From contig NC_089588.1 of NCBI RefSeq assembly GCF_019320115.1, positions 119,719,707 to 119,783,706 of the forward strand: 64,000 nt of DNA, given 5' to 3'. The stretch's first letter is position 1. Every line of letters starts with the position of its first letter. Position numbers and translations under genes: made by a program. This document shows, one piece after another, positions 21,310 to 33,225 of this stretch. Under the pieces are notes generated by a model that saw only the letters and a list, made by a program, of their open reading frames with translations, had not been told where the DNA came from and searched no databases. This DNA is from Miscanthus floridulus (lineage: Eukaryota > Streptophyta > Magnoliopsida > Poales > Poaceae).

Positions 21310-22660
21310 GAAGCTTCCAGATAGCATCACAAAATTAGTCGGTTTAAGAAATCTTTCCTTAACTGGGTCCAATGTTGATACAATACCAAGAGGGTTCGGC
21401 GGTTTAACAAATTTGAGAGCACTTTATGGGTTTCCAGTAAAGATGGATGGTGACTGGTGCACTTTAGAAGAGTTAGAAGCTCTTTCACATCTTAGAAGTC
21501 TTCAAGTCAACAGTCTGGAAAATGTGCTTGATAGCTCAATTGCTACAAAGGCTGGAATTAGAAGCAAGAAGCATCTGGAGTATTTGGAGTTAAATTGGTA
21601 CGTTGATGATGATGATGATGATGATGATGATGAGAAGGAGGAGGAGGAGGAGGAAGAGGATGGCGATGATCGTGATGACAACCAAGATGATGAGGTTGAG
21701 GAGCAGCAGGAGGTGGAGAAGGAAGATGATGAGAAGGAGGAGGAGGAGGAACATGAGGACGATGAGGAGAAAGAGGAGGATGAACAAACAGAAGTTGAGA
21801 ATATTGATCAGGAGAAAGAGGAGGACGATGGTCATACTGAGGATGGTGTAGGAAAAGAAGAGCAACAAATTGGTCCAGATCAACAACAGAGAATTGAGGA
21901 TGTATTTGATGAGCTCTGTCCTCCACCTACATTGGACACCCTAATAATTTCAAATTATTTTGGCCGTCGGCTGCCAAACTGGATGCACTCGCCAGCACAA
22001 ACAACCTTTCGATGCTTGAGGTCCATTGTCATACAGAACTTAACCTATTGCTCTCGATTACCAGATGGTTTGTGCAGAATCCCCGGATTGGAAGAACTGC
22101 TTATCAGCAATGCTCCAGCCATCGAGCATGTTGGGCCTGACTTTCAGAGCGTAGCAAGCGGAGATGGAGGAATTGTTTCTAAACCGTTCCCTGAGCTAGT
22201 AAAATTGGAATTGCTCGGGCTGTCCGTATGGAAGGAGTGGAACTGGGAGAAGCACAGCGAAGCCATATCCATGGCAGCTCTGGAACATCTACAACTCACA
22301 GACTGCAAGCTGACCCATCTTCCCCCTGGACTTGCCTGTGACTATAGGTATAGTCTGAGAAGCATATGCCTAAAAGATCTCACACTGCTAGAATATTTGG
22401 AGAACTTCCCTTCGGTTGTGAAACTCGATGTGCACGAATGCCCCATGCTCAAGACGATCAGCGGCTTCTCCATGTTGCGGACGGTCAACATTGATGGTTG
22501 CCAGAAGCTGAAGGTACTGGAGGGTGTCCCGGTACTCGACAACATGGTGTTGGATGATATTCCATGGGATGTTATTGGGACACCAGCCAGATGTAGGCCC
22601 AAGGGATATCAAGCTGGACTGCAGCGTCAGCTCCCACAAGACCTTACTATTATCAGGTAG
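21309..22660 (+). pseudogene. 3' half of an NBS-LRR disease-resistance gene (LRR region only)
   Basis: Open frame from 21311 to the stop at 22658-22660, about 449 codons. It begins in mid-repeat with [20 protein letters not shown] and IPRGFGGLTNLRAL, typical leucine-rich repeats of plant CC-NBS-LRR proteins. Residues about 99-189 are an Asp/Glu-rich insert (21605-21875; nine Asp in a row encoded by a GAT repeat). After it come FDELCPPPTLDTL, RRLPNWM and further LRRs. The NB-ARC domain and start codon are absent because the duplication junction lies directly upstream. The family acts in pathogen recognition. The last codons (ATCAG|GTAGG) could also be a splice donor. The piece is 5'-truncated and has no promoter of its own. 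Confidence 0.9.
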
Positions 22661-23293
22661 GTTTGCACTTATTGATTAGATCAATAATTTGACAGAAGAT
22701 ATACACCGTCAGCCATCACCGCGCATAAGATTAAGAAAGCAAGTTTCTTTTCAATGTAATAGGTGCATGTATAACATGTCCCCTCTACTTCTTGTTTGAA
22801 CACGAATTTTTTTCTCTCACCTTGATTGATAAATTAAATTTATCATGGTTTAGCCCAAGGTTCTGGACACAACGCCCAAGATAAATAACCTGCTCTTCGC
22901 CGACTCAAGACCCATCTGTAATTCTTTTGAGAGGGTCCTGTACACACGCAAAAAAAGAGATTAGGAGGCTCTAACCTTCAGTACGCGGGAAACGTGCACT
23001 ACCACCGAACGTCCACGTGTGTACCCTACTTTTTTTTTGAAAAAAAAACAGAAAAAATTACGACACCAGGGTTTGAACCATGGTGGATAGGTGTCCCACT
23101 GGATAGCCCTAGTACTGGACCACATATCCTTTCGCAAGACCCTTCTGTAATTTGGTAACGAGACTCGAGGTCTCAGTACACCGAAGTATGGAGTTGCTCC
23201 TTTGCATGCCGGTCTGACTCATGTCGCTGCCACTCCCCTCCATTGTTGTGTTCCTCTCCTTCAGGCCATCGATTTCTCAATGGGCCATCTTCT
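22661..23293. other. 3' flank of the LRR gene, including a possible SINE remnant
   Basis: No gene recognised. At about 23040-23125 the minus strand carries a tRNA-like pattern: GGTTCAAACC is a good B box, and a GTGGTCCAGTACTAGG-type segment lies upstream, next to an A/T-rich homopolymer. This may be a SINE or a degenerate tRNA-derived repeat; the evidence is weak. Confidence 0.35.
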
Positions 23294-23969
23294 CACTACC
23301 GGAAACATCAAATTTGCTGAGTGTTTTTATGTTTGCCGAGTATATTCTCTCGGGCACTCGGCTAAATAAGGTTTTTGCCGAGTGCTACGCTAAAAACACT
23401 CGGCAAAAAAAAACACTCGATAAAGAGGAGGTTTGTCGAGTGTCAAAAAAAACACTCGGCAAAGATGGGGTTTGCCGAGTGTTTTTTTTTTTTTTTGACA
23501 CTCGACAAAGAAGTAAAATATTTTTTCTGGGAAAGAAGAAGAAAAAAAATGAAAAAAAAACTTTGCCGAGTGTCCCGATCTAGGACACTCAGGCAAAGGA
23601 AAAAATATTATTTCTAGGAAAGGAGGAGAAGAAAAAAAATGGAAAAAAAACTTTGCCGAGTGCCTAGATCTAGGACACTCGGCAAAGAAAAAAATACTTT
23701 TTCTAGAAAAAAAGAAAAGGAAAAAAATGAAAAAAAAACTTTGCCGAGTGTCCAGATCTATGACACTCGGCAAAGACTGCTTTATCGAGTGTCAGATCTA
23801 GACACTCGGCAAAGCTCCAGCACTATAACTCACGCACCCCAGGAGGTCTCCGCTGTTACGTCTCTGCTGCCCGCCTCTCCACTCCACCCTCCTCTAGTCC
23901 ATTCCAAGTCCCCCACCGGCCACCACCACACCAGCTAGCCCCACCACTCCATCCGAGTCTTCGACTCCA

Positions 23970-24262
23970 AGTTGTCCTCCGGGATTCCTAAATCGAAGCT
24001 GTGACTTTCAGTTCACTGTGTTTCCATTTTTTCTCCTTTTTCGTTCTTGAGTTTGATCTCAATTTCCTAGAGTTTGGGTCAATCCCATACAATGATTTTT
24101 GGGGAATAGGTTCGTGCTAGGTTGAATTGCATCTGTACAAAATTTGGGAGCGTTTCATGGAGTTTTAGTTTGGTTTTCGTCAGATTTTGGTCGCTCCTTT
24201 TTCTTCTGTTCGTTCTTGCTTCTTCTCTGTTAGTGTGTTCGTGACTGTATCGAGCAGGAGCA
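23970..24262 (+). repeat. Internal direct repeat, unit 1
   Basis: Matches 24643-24937 at an offset of about 674 bp. Both begin AGTTGTCCT and end GACTGTATCGAGCAGGAG, with scattered substitutions. This is an internal duplication within the CACTA at 23294-25299; the second unit runs almost into the right subterminal repeats. Confidence 0.85.
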
Positions 24263-24642
24263 GCTGTCCAGCCGCCCAGCAGCAGCACTACCAGCGCTAA
24301 GTGCTCAGGCACCAAGCGAGCTCACTTGAGCGGTTCTTGCTGTGGGTGCTCGTGGCTGGCAGCTAGCCTCTCTCCCTCCTGTTCTGCCCTGTGCTTGACA
24401 TCATGGTGCACCGGGTCTTGATTCAGGCCACCGGAATTGTCTCCAGTCACCACCAGTAGGCAGGGAGCACTCACCAGTGGCCGAGCGTTCAGCAGCAGGC
24501 CTCAAGCGTCGAGCATCTCGTCCATCCCGCTCAGCCAAGCGGTGTTCGCCCCTGCCCGGAGCTGCTTCGCCTGCTATTGCTCGATTTGCCTCTGCTTGTT
24601 TCACCTGTGATTTTGGATTCGGAATGGAGGCCCGAATCCTCC

Positions 24643-24937
24643 AGTTGTCCTTTGGGATTCCTAAATCGAAGCTACTGAAGTTCGTTCACTATGTTTCCAA
24701 TTTTTCCCCTTTTTTCGTTCTTGAGTTCGATCTCAATTTCCTGGAGTTTGGGTCAATCCCAGGCAATGATTTTTGGGGAATAGGTTCGTGCTAGGTTGAA
24801 TTGCATCTGTGCAAAATTTAGGAGCGTTTTATGGAGTCTTAGCTTGTTTTAAATCAGATTTTTGGTCGCTCCTTTTTCTTCTCTTCGTTCTTGCTTCTTC
24901 TCTGTTAGTGTGTTCGTGACTGTATCGAGCAGGAGCG
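24643..24937 (+). repeat. Internal direct repeat, unit 2
   Basis: Second unit of the internal duplication described at 23970-24262. The intervening GC-rich segment (about 24263-24642) is present once. Confidence 0.85.
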
Positions 24938-25389
24938 GCGGCGTGGTGGTGGTGGCAGGGCGGCGGGGTGTGCTGAGAAAAAAATTATATTTTTTTCTTT
25001 GGAAAATAGGTTTGCCGAGTGTAATTCCAAAAACACTCGGCAAACAATAATCCTTTGCCGAGTGTATTTTGGAAAAACACTCGGCAAACCACTTTTTTTT
25101 GCCAAGTGTCAAATTTGACACTCGGCAAACCATTTGTCGAGTGCGCAATAAAAAACACTCGGTAAATAGCTATTTGCCGACACTGTAGATGTCGTGCGCT
25201 GTTTGCTGAGTGTTACACTCGGCAAAAGCCTTTGCCGAGTGTTTTTTGGTCTTTGCCGAGTGCCTGTGGCACACGGCAAAGTTAGTATTTCCAGTAGTGT
25301 CTGGTCCTCCTAGAGGCTGAGGACATGGTCGGCAAAGCCTGCAAAGGCAACCTAGGCCAACTACATCAACCAAACCAAACAAATAATCA

Positions 25390-28300
25390 CACTATACCAC
25401 AACCAATCTGTAGCGTCTGACAACGGTAGCTAAAACGTAATATTAACATACAACCATCGGTCGCTATAAATTTGTAATAAATCATTGGTCGCTATTTTTA
25501 CATGTATCGACGGAACAACGGTGGCTAAATATATTTAGCCTGTTACGTCAAACAATCGGTCGCTAAAAACAAATGCTAGAGTCAAACGATTGGTGGCTAT
25601 AGCCCACTTTTCATTTTTTGGTACGCTCAGCCCAGCCCACTCGCGCGCACTAAAATTAGCGCAGCCCACCAGTCAGTGCCACCCAAAACCCTATCTCCAG
25701 CACTATTACCCACCCAGCAGTCGCATCTCACCCAGCAGCCGCCAGCCGCACACATCGTCTTGCATAGCAGCGTGTATTTCAGTCCGGGCTGCCGCCGCCG
25801 CTGCCGTCCCCGCCGGCCCCGCGAGCTCCGTCCGTGCCACCCGCATCTCACCTCTTCACCAGCGCTGCCCACGAGCTCGCCGTCCCCGCCGTCACAGCCG
25901 CCATCAAGCCATCAAGACCGTCGTCCAGGTCGCCATCCCCGCTGCGCGCTCGCCGGTATCGCCGTACTCACCTGAGCCGCCGCAGCCGTCGTCCCCACCC
26001 GGCCCAGTCGTCGCAGCCACCGTACTGGTTCCCTTCCATCCTGTCCGCTGCTACCTTCCCCTCCTATCCCCTCTCGGCATTGGTCCCTTTCCCAGGCTTC
26101 CTTGGATGCACGCACAGCAGGTTAGCATGGAGGCGTTACTTGTTTTTTAGACTAGATGGAACCCTGTGTGAACAATGTCGCCTGCATTTGATTGCACATA
26201 TATACTATGTAAAAAATAGCATGGTCAGTGATTTTTGTGTGGCTTGAATGGAAGTATGCAATTTATCCCCAGGCATGGTCTACTTATTATTTCGAATGCA
26301 TCAAGGCTAGTATCTTGCTAATTAGAACGTGTTTAATTTTCACCTATTTGCTTGATGAAGAAAACATGATGCTTGTCCTTACAGAAATAAACAATTTTGG
26401 ATTTTGTTTCTTATCAATTAATCATACCAGCTAAACCAAAAATAATAAAAATTGTAATACTGTTATAGCACAAGCTTGTTTAAAGGAAACTGAGGCCAAG
26501 CAACCAAACATTAATCTGTTCCTCTCACCCACACATCAATATGAGCTACCATTCCAAGAGATGATGACGGTGCACCCTGAAACAATAAGTATTGGCAAAG
26601 AATGATTCTACCTACTCAAATTCAGACTCGGGTCCCATGTTTTATGCAGATGAAAGCTTCTAGTTGCAAATGCTTATAGGTGTGTGGATAGAACTATTAG
26701 CATAAACCCATTCACTGCAGCATAGCCACCAGCCATTTATGCAATTCTTAGTTGGAAGAGATACAGACTTGTTTGAAGTAATAAACTGAGCTCAGGCAAC
26801 CAGGAACTAAATGATTCATCTAGCCTCTAATTGATAAAGAGTGACTTATAAATTGAAGCTGGGAGACTCAGAGAGACTGCAGTCTAGAGACTTATGTACT
26901 ATGTCAGTGTACCAATTTTCTCTGAACTTGTTGGTATATACCTAGCCAAGTCTGACCTCACCATATTGTAATTGCAGCTGCTCCACATGTAGTTGGACAC
27001 CTTGCACGCATTTGAACGTGCTCTTGGCAGCAGCTCTACTTGTTTGTATCGGTAGGTTTCTGTTTCCCCAGCTGTTGATATCTTTTTTTCATGTTGTGGA
27101 AGTATGCGACTATTTCAGTGCTTATGATATGTTTTTTATTTCATATTGAAATCTGGTTGATGTCTTGCGTGAAGGTTGAACATGGATAAAACATGGATCG
27201 ATGATAATGCTAGGTAAAAACCAATTACTTTACAAATATTGAAAGTTATATATACATGTCAAATGGTATTTAACCTAAAACTTTCACATAGGCATACCAA
27301 GACATATTTGCAAGGAGTGAATGGTTTCTTAGCTTTTGCTTTTAGTAATTCTGCAGTAGGCAGCAAGATATTATGCCCTTGTAGAAAGTGTGTAAACTCA
27401 TTTTGGAAAGAGGCAAGTGAACTCCATGAGCACTTGATATGTGATGGGTTTCTAAAAGGGTATGGAACATGGAACTTACATGGAGAAGCTAGCTCTTCTT
27501 TGAATTATGGGAATTGTGATGCTGCTGAGGTCATAGAGGATTCTAGTGAGGATGATGAAATATCTGATTTGCTTAGAGACTTAGCTGCCGGTCTAGATGA
27601 TAGAGGAGATTTTGAAGACAATAGTTCAACTTTGGAGACTTGTCCTGAACTAGTTGCCCTTCAAAAGTTAGTAGCAAAAAATAGCAAAGAGCTATACCCA
27701 AATTGCAAGAAATATACACTGCTAAGGTTCCTAATTAGATTGCTCCACATTAAACTCCTTGGTGGAAGGTCTGATAGATCTATGAACCTACTACTAGATC
27801 TACTTAATGATGCACTCCCTCAGGGTTCAAATCTACCTAGAAACTTTCATGAAGCTAAGAAATTGGTGAAATCCATTGGAGTTGGTTACAACAGTATCCA
27901 TGCTTGTCCAAACGGTTGTGTTCTCTACTGGAAAGAGAATGTGGATTTAAATGAGTGTCCAAAATGTGAGGTTTCTCCATGGAAATCAGATCAGAAGAGT
28001 CCAGATGAGAGACATGTGTATAAGGTTCCTAAGAAGGTTCTCCGCTACTTTCCTATAAAGAAAACACTCCAAAGGTTATTTTTGTCCTCTAAAACAGCAA
28101 GTCTAACAAGATGGCATGATGAAGACTAAAAAAAGGATGGTCTGCTAAGGCATCCTGTAGATTCACCTCTATGGCAGGACTTTAATGAGAAGCATCCAGA
28201 ATTTTCTGCAGATAGTTGAAATATCCGTCTAGCATTTTCCATGGATGGGTTTAATCCATTTAGAATGAACAATGTTAGCTATAGTGTTTGGGCTGGTATT

Positions 28301-30227
28301 TGTATTCCACTCAATTTCCCACCTTCCATGTGCATGAAGCAGTCAAATTTCATCCTTTCTTTGCTCATTCCCGGTAAACGTGGCCCTGGGTAGTGATATG
28401 GATGTCTTTTTACAGCCACTTATTTACGATTTGTTAGATATGTTTGAAAATGGAGTTAGAACCTATGATGCTTCAAGGGGTGAGTTCTTCAAGTTGAGGG
28501 CGGCGGTGTTGTGGACTATTTCAAATTTCTCAGGTTTAGGTTATGTGTCTGGGTCTACAACATCTGGTGAAGGAGGATGTCCTGATTGCCACCAATTTAC
28601 ATGTTCACTTAGACTTCATAATGGTATGAAGACTTGCTATATGGATCATCGTAGATTCTTGGATGAAAACCACCCATTTAGGTTTGATGCTGATAAATTT
28701 GGTGGTAAAACTGAGTTTAGGCCAGCACCTACACCACTTTCTGGGGAGCAAATTTTGGACTGCACTAAGGATCTTAGTACAAGTTTTGGCAAGGATCCAT
28801 CTGGGAAGCAACCAGCAAGAAAAAGACTGGAAGGAAGGGGAGCCCTTAGTCATTTTCAAAAGGAGATCTATTTGGTTCAAACTTCCATATTGGAAAGATT
28901 TGATGTTGTGACATAATTTTGATATCATGCACATAGGAAAAAATGTGAGTGAAAGCTTAATTAACACATTCCTGGCCACCACTGAAAAGTCCAAGGACAA
29001 TTTGAATTCTCATCTGGACCTTCAAGCTCTAGGTATTAGAAGTGATCTTCACCCTGTTGAAGTTGATGACCAATTTTAATTACCACCTGCACCATGCACA
29101 ATGAGTCCCTGATGAGAAGAAATTATTTTGTCAAATACTAAAAGGGGTCAAGTTTCCTGATGGTTATGCATCTAATATACGACACAACATCCAAGTTAAT
29201 GAGAAAAAAATATTTGGGCTAAAGAATCATGAATGCCACATTGTTCTTCAACACTTGTTGTTGAGGCCTGACATTGCTAGTACTGGGTGGATTGCTAGAG
29301 GCCATGAACATATCTAGCAGGTGACTATGCAGCACGTTTGTAGATTTGACATCTTTGTTTGGTTGGCTACAATGTAATGAAAAACACTTTGTTTGGTTGG
29401 CTGGGGTATCGTTTTCCATTCCCTTCAGTGTTCGGTTAGGACAAAGTGCTTAGTTTTTCTGATCTGTGCATGCAAGCTAGTCATCTTTGAATATGAATAT
29501 AAACTATGAGGTCATCTTTATTTGTATTTTTACCTATGTAGGTCTCATCATTAACTTCATGTGTGTACTGTGTTGTTGTGTTCAGGTGGAGGGAGGCCTT
29601 GGAGGTGTACATGATGCCGGATAATGTTACTAGGAAGCCAACATATGACATTTTGCTTTTGATAAGATGGAGATGAGGCATTTTATAGTGAATCTAGTTG
29701 GATTGTGCAAGCAAACATATGTCTTGTGCCTGCCATTTGACCTAGCTAGGTTGTATGTGTGCTTTTCCTTTTGTAATGATGACCTATCATGGATCAAGAT
29801 GATAGAACTTGATGTATTGCTAAACGTTGGCTTCAATGAAGACTTGAGATATACCTTTATCTAATATAATGTGGTTAGTGTTGTGGGCAGCTATGGATTA
29901 CATATGTATGTGGTTGATGAATAATGTGATATGTTATGGATGTTTAATAGGTTTGAAATCTAGATAATACGAAACTAATATTATATATAATTGTGCCTAG
30001 TTCATAGCTACTGATTATTGGTTTCTAAAAAGTTTGATATCCTCGAACCATTGGTCGCTAAAACTTGTGATAGATCATCGGTCGGTATAAATATTTGTGT
30101 CAAACTATCGGTCGCTATAAATCCTGTCGGTCGCTATAGACTTATAGCGACGCCACTTACAGCGACTTATACATCGGTCGCTATATAGTTATAGCGACCG
30201 ATTTAGAGTCGCTACAGATTGGCTGTG
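25390..30227. mobile_element. TNP2-type CACTA element, interrupted near its right end by Ty3
   Basis: The left terminus is CACTATACCACAACCAATCT at 25390, preceded by TCA (25387-25389). Subterminal CGGTCGCTATAA repeats lie at both ends (25440-25600 and 30045-30210). The right terminal inverted repeat reads CGCTACAGATTGGCTGTG up to 30227 and is then broken by the Ty3 5' LTR. Its last 8 bp, GTATAGTG, lie after the Ty3 3' LTR at 41975-41982, followed by the TSD TCA. Without Ty3 the element is about 4.85 kb. It carries a plus-strand TNP2 transposase pseudogene. Confidence 0.93.
27182..29320 (+). pseudogene. CACTA TNP2-like transposase, broken and truncated
   Basis: Exon 1 (27182-27213) encodes MDKTWIDDNA and ends at a GT donor. 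Exon 2 starts at 27292 after TTCACATAG. The N-terminal part (GVNGFLAFAFSN ... CPCRKCVNSFWK ... HLICDGFLKGYGTWNLHGE) is the transposase-associated domain. HACPNGCVLYWKE and the segments DGLLRHPVDSPLW, DGFNPF and GGCPDC belong to the Transposase_21 (TNP2) core. Stops occur at 28127-28129 and 28217-28219, the frame shifts near 28380 and again near 28905, and similarity ends near 29320, so the C-terminal part is lost. The protein would cut and paste CACTA ends in the nucleus, but this copy cannot. Confidence 0.9.
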
Positions 30228-33032
30228 TGTAACACCCTAAAATTTGCATATTTTTGAAATAGGAGAAAATGAGTAATTATGCATTTTGTGAGAATTTGAG
30301 TTAGGGAAAAATAATAAATTTTATTAAATTAAAATCAAATGTAGGTTCACAATCATGTGTGTGCATTCATGCTGCTGCATAATGATTTTTGAATGGTTTG
30401 ATTTGAAATCAAATTTCTACTTGATTTGAATTTTGCCCTCAAAATTGGTTTAAAAATAGAAAAGGGATTTCTTTCTTCCTCCCCTTCCTTTTGGCCCGTA
30501 GGCCTGCTTCAGCGCGCCGGCCCATTCTTTCCAGCGCCAGCTTAGCTCCCGTGGGCCATTCCTCTCCTTCCTGCTCGGGCTGAATCGCTGCGCCCGTGCC
30601 TTCCTTCCCGCACTGGCCCAGCTCAGCCTCTTTCTCCCGCGCCACTCTTTCGCACGGCCCAGCCGAGCGCTGGCCCAAGTCACGCTGCACGTCGCCCCGC
30701 ACTCCTCTTTCCTCCGACCGCTGACGCGCCAGGCCCGCCTGTCGGGTGTATCACCTTCCCCGCGCCGTACCCAGGCCGGATTCCTCTGTCATGCCGTGTC
30801 CACCTCGAACACTATCTTTGCCGATGCCAGTTCGACTCCGCCTCCGCCACAAGCTCCGTGCCGTGCCTCTCAAGTAATCCCCAGCCTCATAAATAGCCGG
30901 CCGAACCCACGCCTCGCCCCTATACCGCCTCAGAGCCACCTTTTGCCCTGCATCCGAGCCGCAGTCGCCGAAGGAGATCTGCCATCCTCCTCGTGGAGTA
31001 CCGCGACCGTCCTGTTCCCTCTCTGCTGCCTAGGTAACTCTAGGTGAGTCCGTCGTCGCTCCCTCTATCTCCCGGGCCTTTTCTTTCATCGAACCGAGCA
31101 CCGTAGACCGAAAACCGAAAGCTCCGGCGAGCCCTTCCATGGCGCCGCCATCGTTAACCCGCCACCGGTCCTGTTCCAGCCGGCAACATTTTTTTTCCTC
31201 CAAATCCAATCTCGGTCCGTCCATCTCTAATCCGGCAGGCCCAGGATGAAGGATACCCCTTCGTTCTAGAATTTTGCATAAGAGCCCTTATAATTACTTC
31301 AGTATTAACCTGCCGTCCCTAGCACCTTTTCAGATTCTGTTTTCTATTTCTAAAAGCGTACTTTGGTTCGGTTAGATTGAAAATACATTTTCAACTATTT
31401 ATAGTTTTGCCACTCAACTTGTTTTAGCCATAAAATCTCCGTTTTAACTCCGATTTGATCCGTTCAAGTTGCGTTAGATTTGTAATTTCACAATCTACAT
31501 GTTTATACTACTGTTATGTAGGTTTTCAACTTTTAAAATTCATGGTTAGATTTAATCTACTATTTTACTATAGGCAATCTTGTTTAATTCATAACTTCTT
31601 CGTTTTAGCTCCGATTTTTGTGATCTTTGCGTCTGTGTGTTCGTAGCGAGACTTAGATTTGTTTTCCAAACTTTCCATCTCGATTTTATGTTGTTGGTGT
31701 ACTGTTCTAATCTATAGCTTTGTTTGCTTTGCATGATTGCTCCTAGATGCTTGTATGTTGTTGTGTTATTGAGTATAGACGGTTAGCAATTCGTGGTAGA
31801 TCAAGGGTACTACTTTGACATGCAGGACCAGCAGGAGTACTTTGCTCAAGGCAAGTATAGCATGGGATCATCCTTGTTTCCTATTCACTTTAATTCATTA
31901 AATTCATGTTGCATGTGTCACCTTGATAGGGATTCCCTAGAATTGAGCTTTTACCTTGTACCTACGGGTTATGCATTGGGTAGCTTTGCTAGTGCTCAAT
32001 TAAACCATGATCTTGTAACTTGACTAATGGTATATGCAATAAACATTAAAATATGACTTTAGCAACTTAGAAATAGGGGCTGGAGTATTTAGCTACTTTC
32101 TAAATGCTTCAGATTCCTCTCCCTAAGGACTTATCTGTAAATGATCATCCGGGACTTACAGTAGTATGAGGACCTTTTCTAGCTTGTTAGTGGTTACCTT
32201 TATTGGCATAAGAATGGCTTGCCGAATCGGGTATAGTGTGGCCTCTGTCCCCATGTGTATAGGCTGTGTGTCAATATGCCATCAGGAAGGAGGGCTCTAC
32301 ATCTGTTTGCCGAGTGAATCTAATGACCCTAACTTGTTAGACGAACCTTTGAAAGGCTTCATAGTGACCCCTGCCTGCTCACCTTAGAAGTGTTTTGGGA
32401 GTAATTAACCCGAGCATATGGGTATCACGACTCACAGTGAAAGTGTACAACCTCTGCAGATTATAAAACTGGTATATTAGCCATGCTCACGGGCACGAGC
32501 GGCCTTGGAACATTTACGGAATAGATGAACACTAAGAATTATCTGTTTATGCTATTCATTATTCATGTTTACATTGATCATGTGCTTTGCATTGGGAATT
32601 GAAACAATTTGTTGCTACTCTTAAGCTAAAATTTTGACAACTAAAAGCTGAATGTTGTTAAACCTGTGTCGAGCCTTTTGAGCCTCATGAACCCCATGTT
32701 ACACTTGTTGAGTACGACATGTACTTACGCTTGTTTATTTTCATTATTTGGATAAAAATCTCGGATGGGTAACATATGGCTATGGGTATGATGATTTTCC
32801 TTAGGACTACTAGACTTGTGGTCAACCAGTCAACGTCCCTGTGAAATGGAACTTCCGTGAGAGATCTTTTCGTTATACTTTCGCTACATTTATGTGATAA
32901 CTCTGTCTTATTCGTGATGTAATAAACACTTGTGATGATACTATTTATAATTTGTCAGCTTATGTGTGTGACTGATCTCTGGGCGCACATAAGATTTTGC
33001 ATCCTATTTTATCCTTAAAATTGGGTGTGACA
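30228..33032 (+). repeat. 5' LTR of Ty3 copy B
   Basis: About 2.8 kb, TGTAACACCC to TGTGACA. A TATA-like TCATAAATAG lies near 30887-30896, in the GC-rich upstream half where transcription would start. It lacks a roughly 36-bp block found in both 3' LTRs (after CTTACAGTA near 32163), and it differs from the copy B 3' LTR by further small changes. Confidence 0.95.
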
Positions 33033-33035
33033 GAT

Positions 33036-33047
33036 TGGTATCAGAGC
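33036..33047 (+). other. Primer binding site (initiator tRNA-Met)
   Basis: TGGTATCAGAGC begins 3 bp after the 5' LTR. It is the usual plant LTR-retrotransposon PBS complementary to the 3' end of initiator methionine tRNA. Confidence 0.92.
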
Positions 33048-33225
33048 TGTGTTGACTGTATGATGCATGCCTAGTTAGCAATGGTCATTTTAGCTTCTTT
33101 TGCTTCACTCATTTCATGCTTTCCATCTCACCCTTGTTATTTGCTAAAGTTTTATGCTTCTTTTGCCTTACTCTATTATGAAAAATATTGCTTCTAATCT
33201 AATCTAACTAAATCTAATTCTGTAG

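Larger units (their letters stand above)
23294..25299. mobile_element. Non-autonomous CACTA with GCCGAGTG subterminal repeats
   Basis: The termini are CACTACCGGAAA (23294) and TTTCCAGTAGTG (ending 25299), inverted repeats with one mismatch, flanked by the 3-bp TSD TCT (23291-23293 and 25300-25302). Arrays of TTTGCCGAGTG/CACTCGGCAAA lie near both ends (23330-23815 and 25010-25280), the hallmark of a large panicoid CACTA family. The interior (23820-24960) has no transposase and contains an internal direct repeat. Confidence 0.94.

Noticed and set aside
21558..21926. His/Pro-rich and Ile-rich minus-strand ORFs and the Met/Arg-rich plus-strand ORF
   Set aside because: Frame shadows of the GAT/GAG repeats coding the Asp/Glu-rich insert of the LRR gene.
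23040..23125. Possible tRNA gene on the minus strand
   Set aside because: Only a B-box-like match is good; no acceptor stem or anticodon arm could be formed, so at most a SINE remnant.
23221..23773. Lys/Phe-rich ORFs in the GCCGAGTG arrays (also 24849-25148 and 62378-62866)
   Set aside because: Low-complexity translation of CACTA subterminal repeats.
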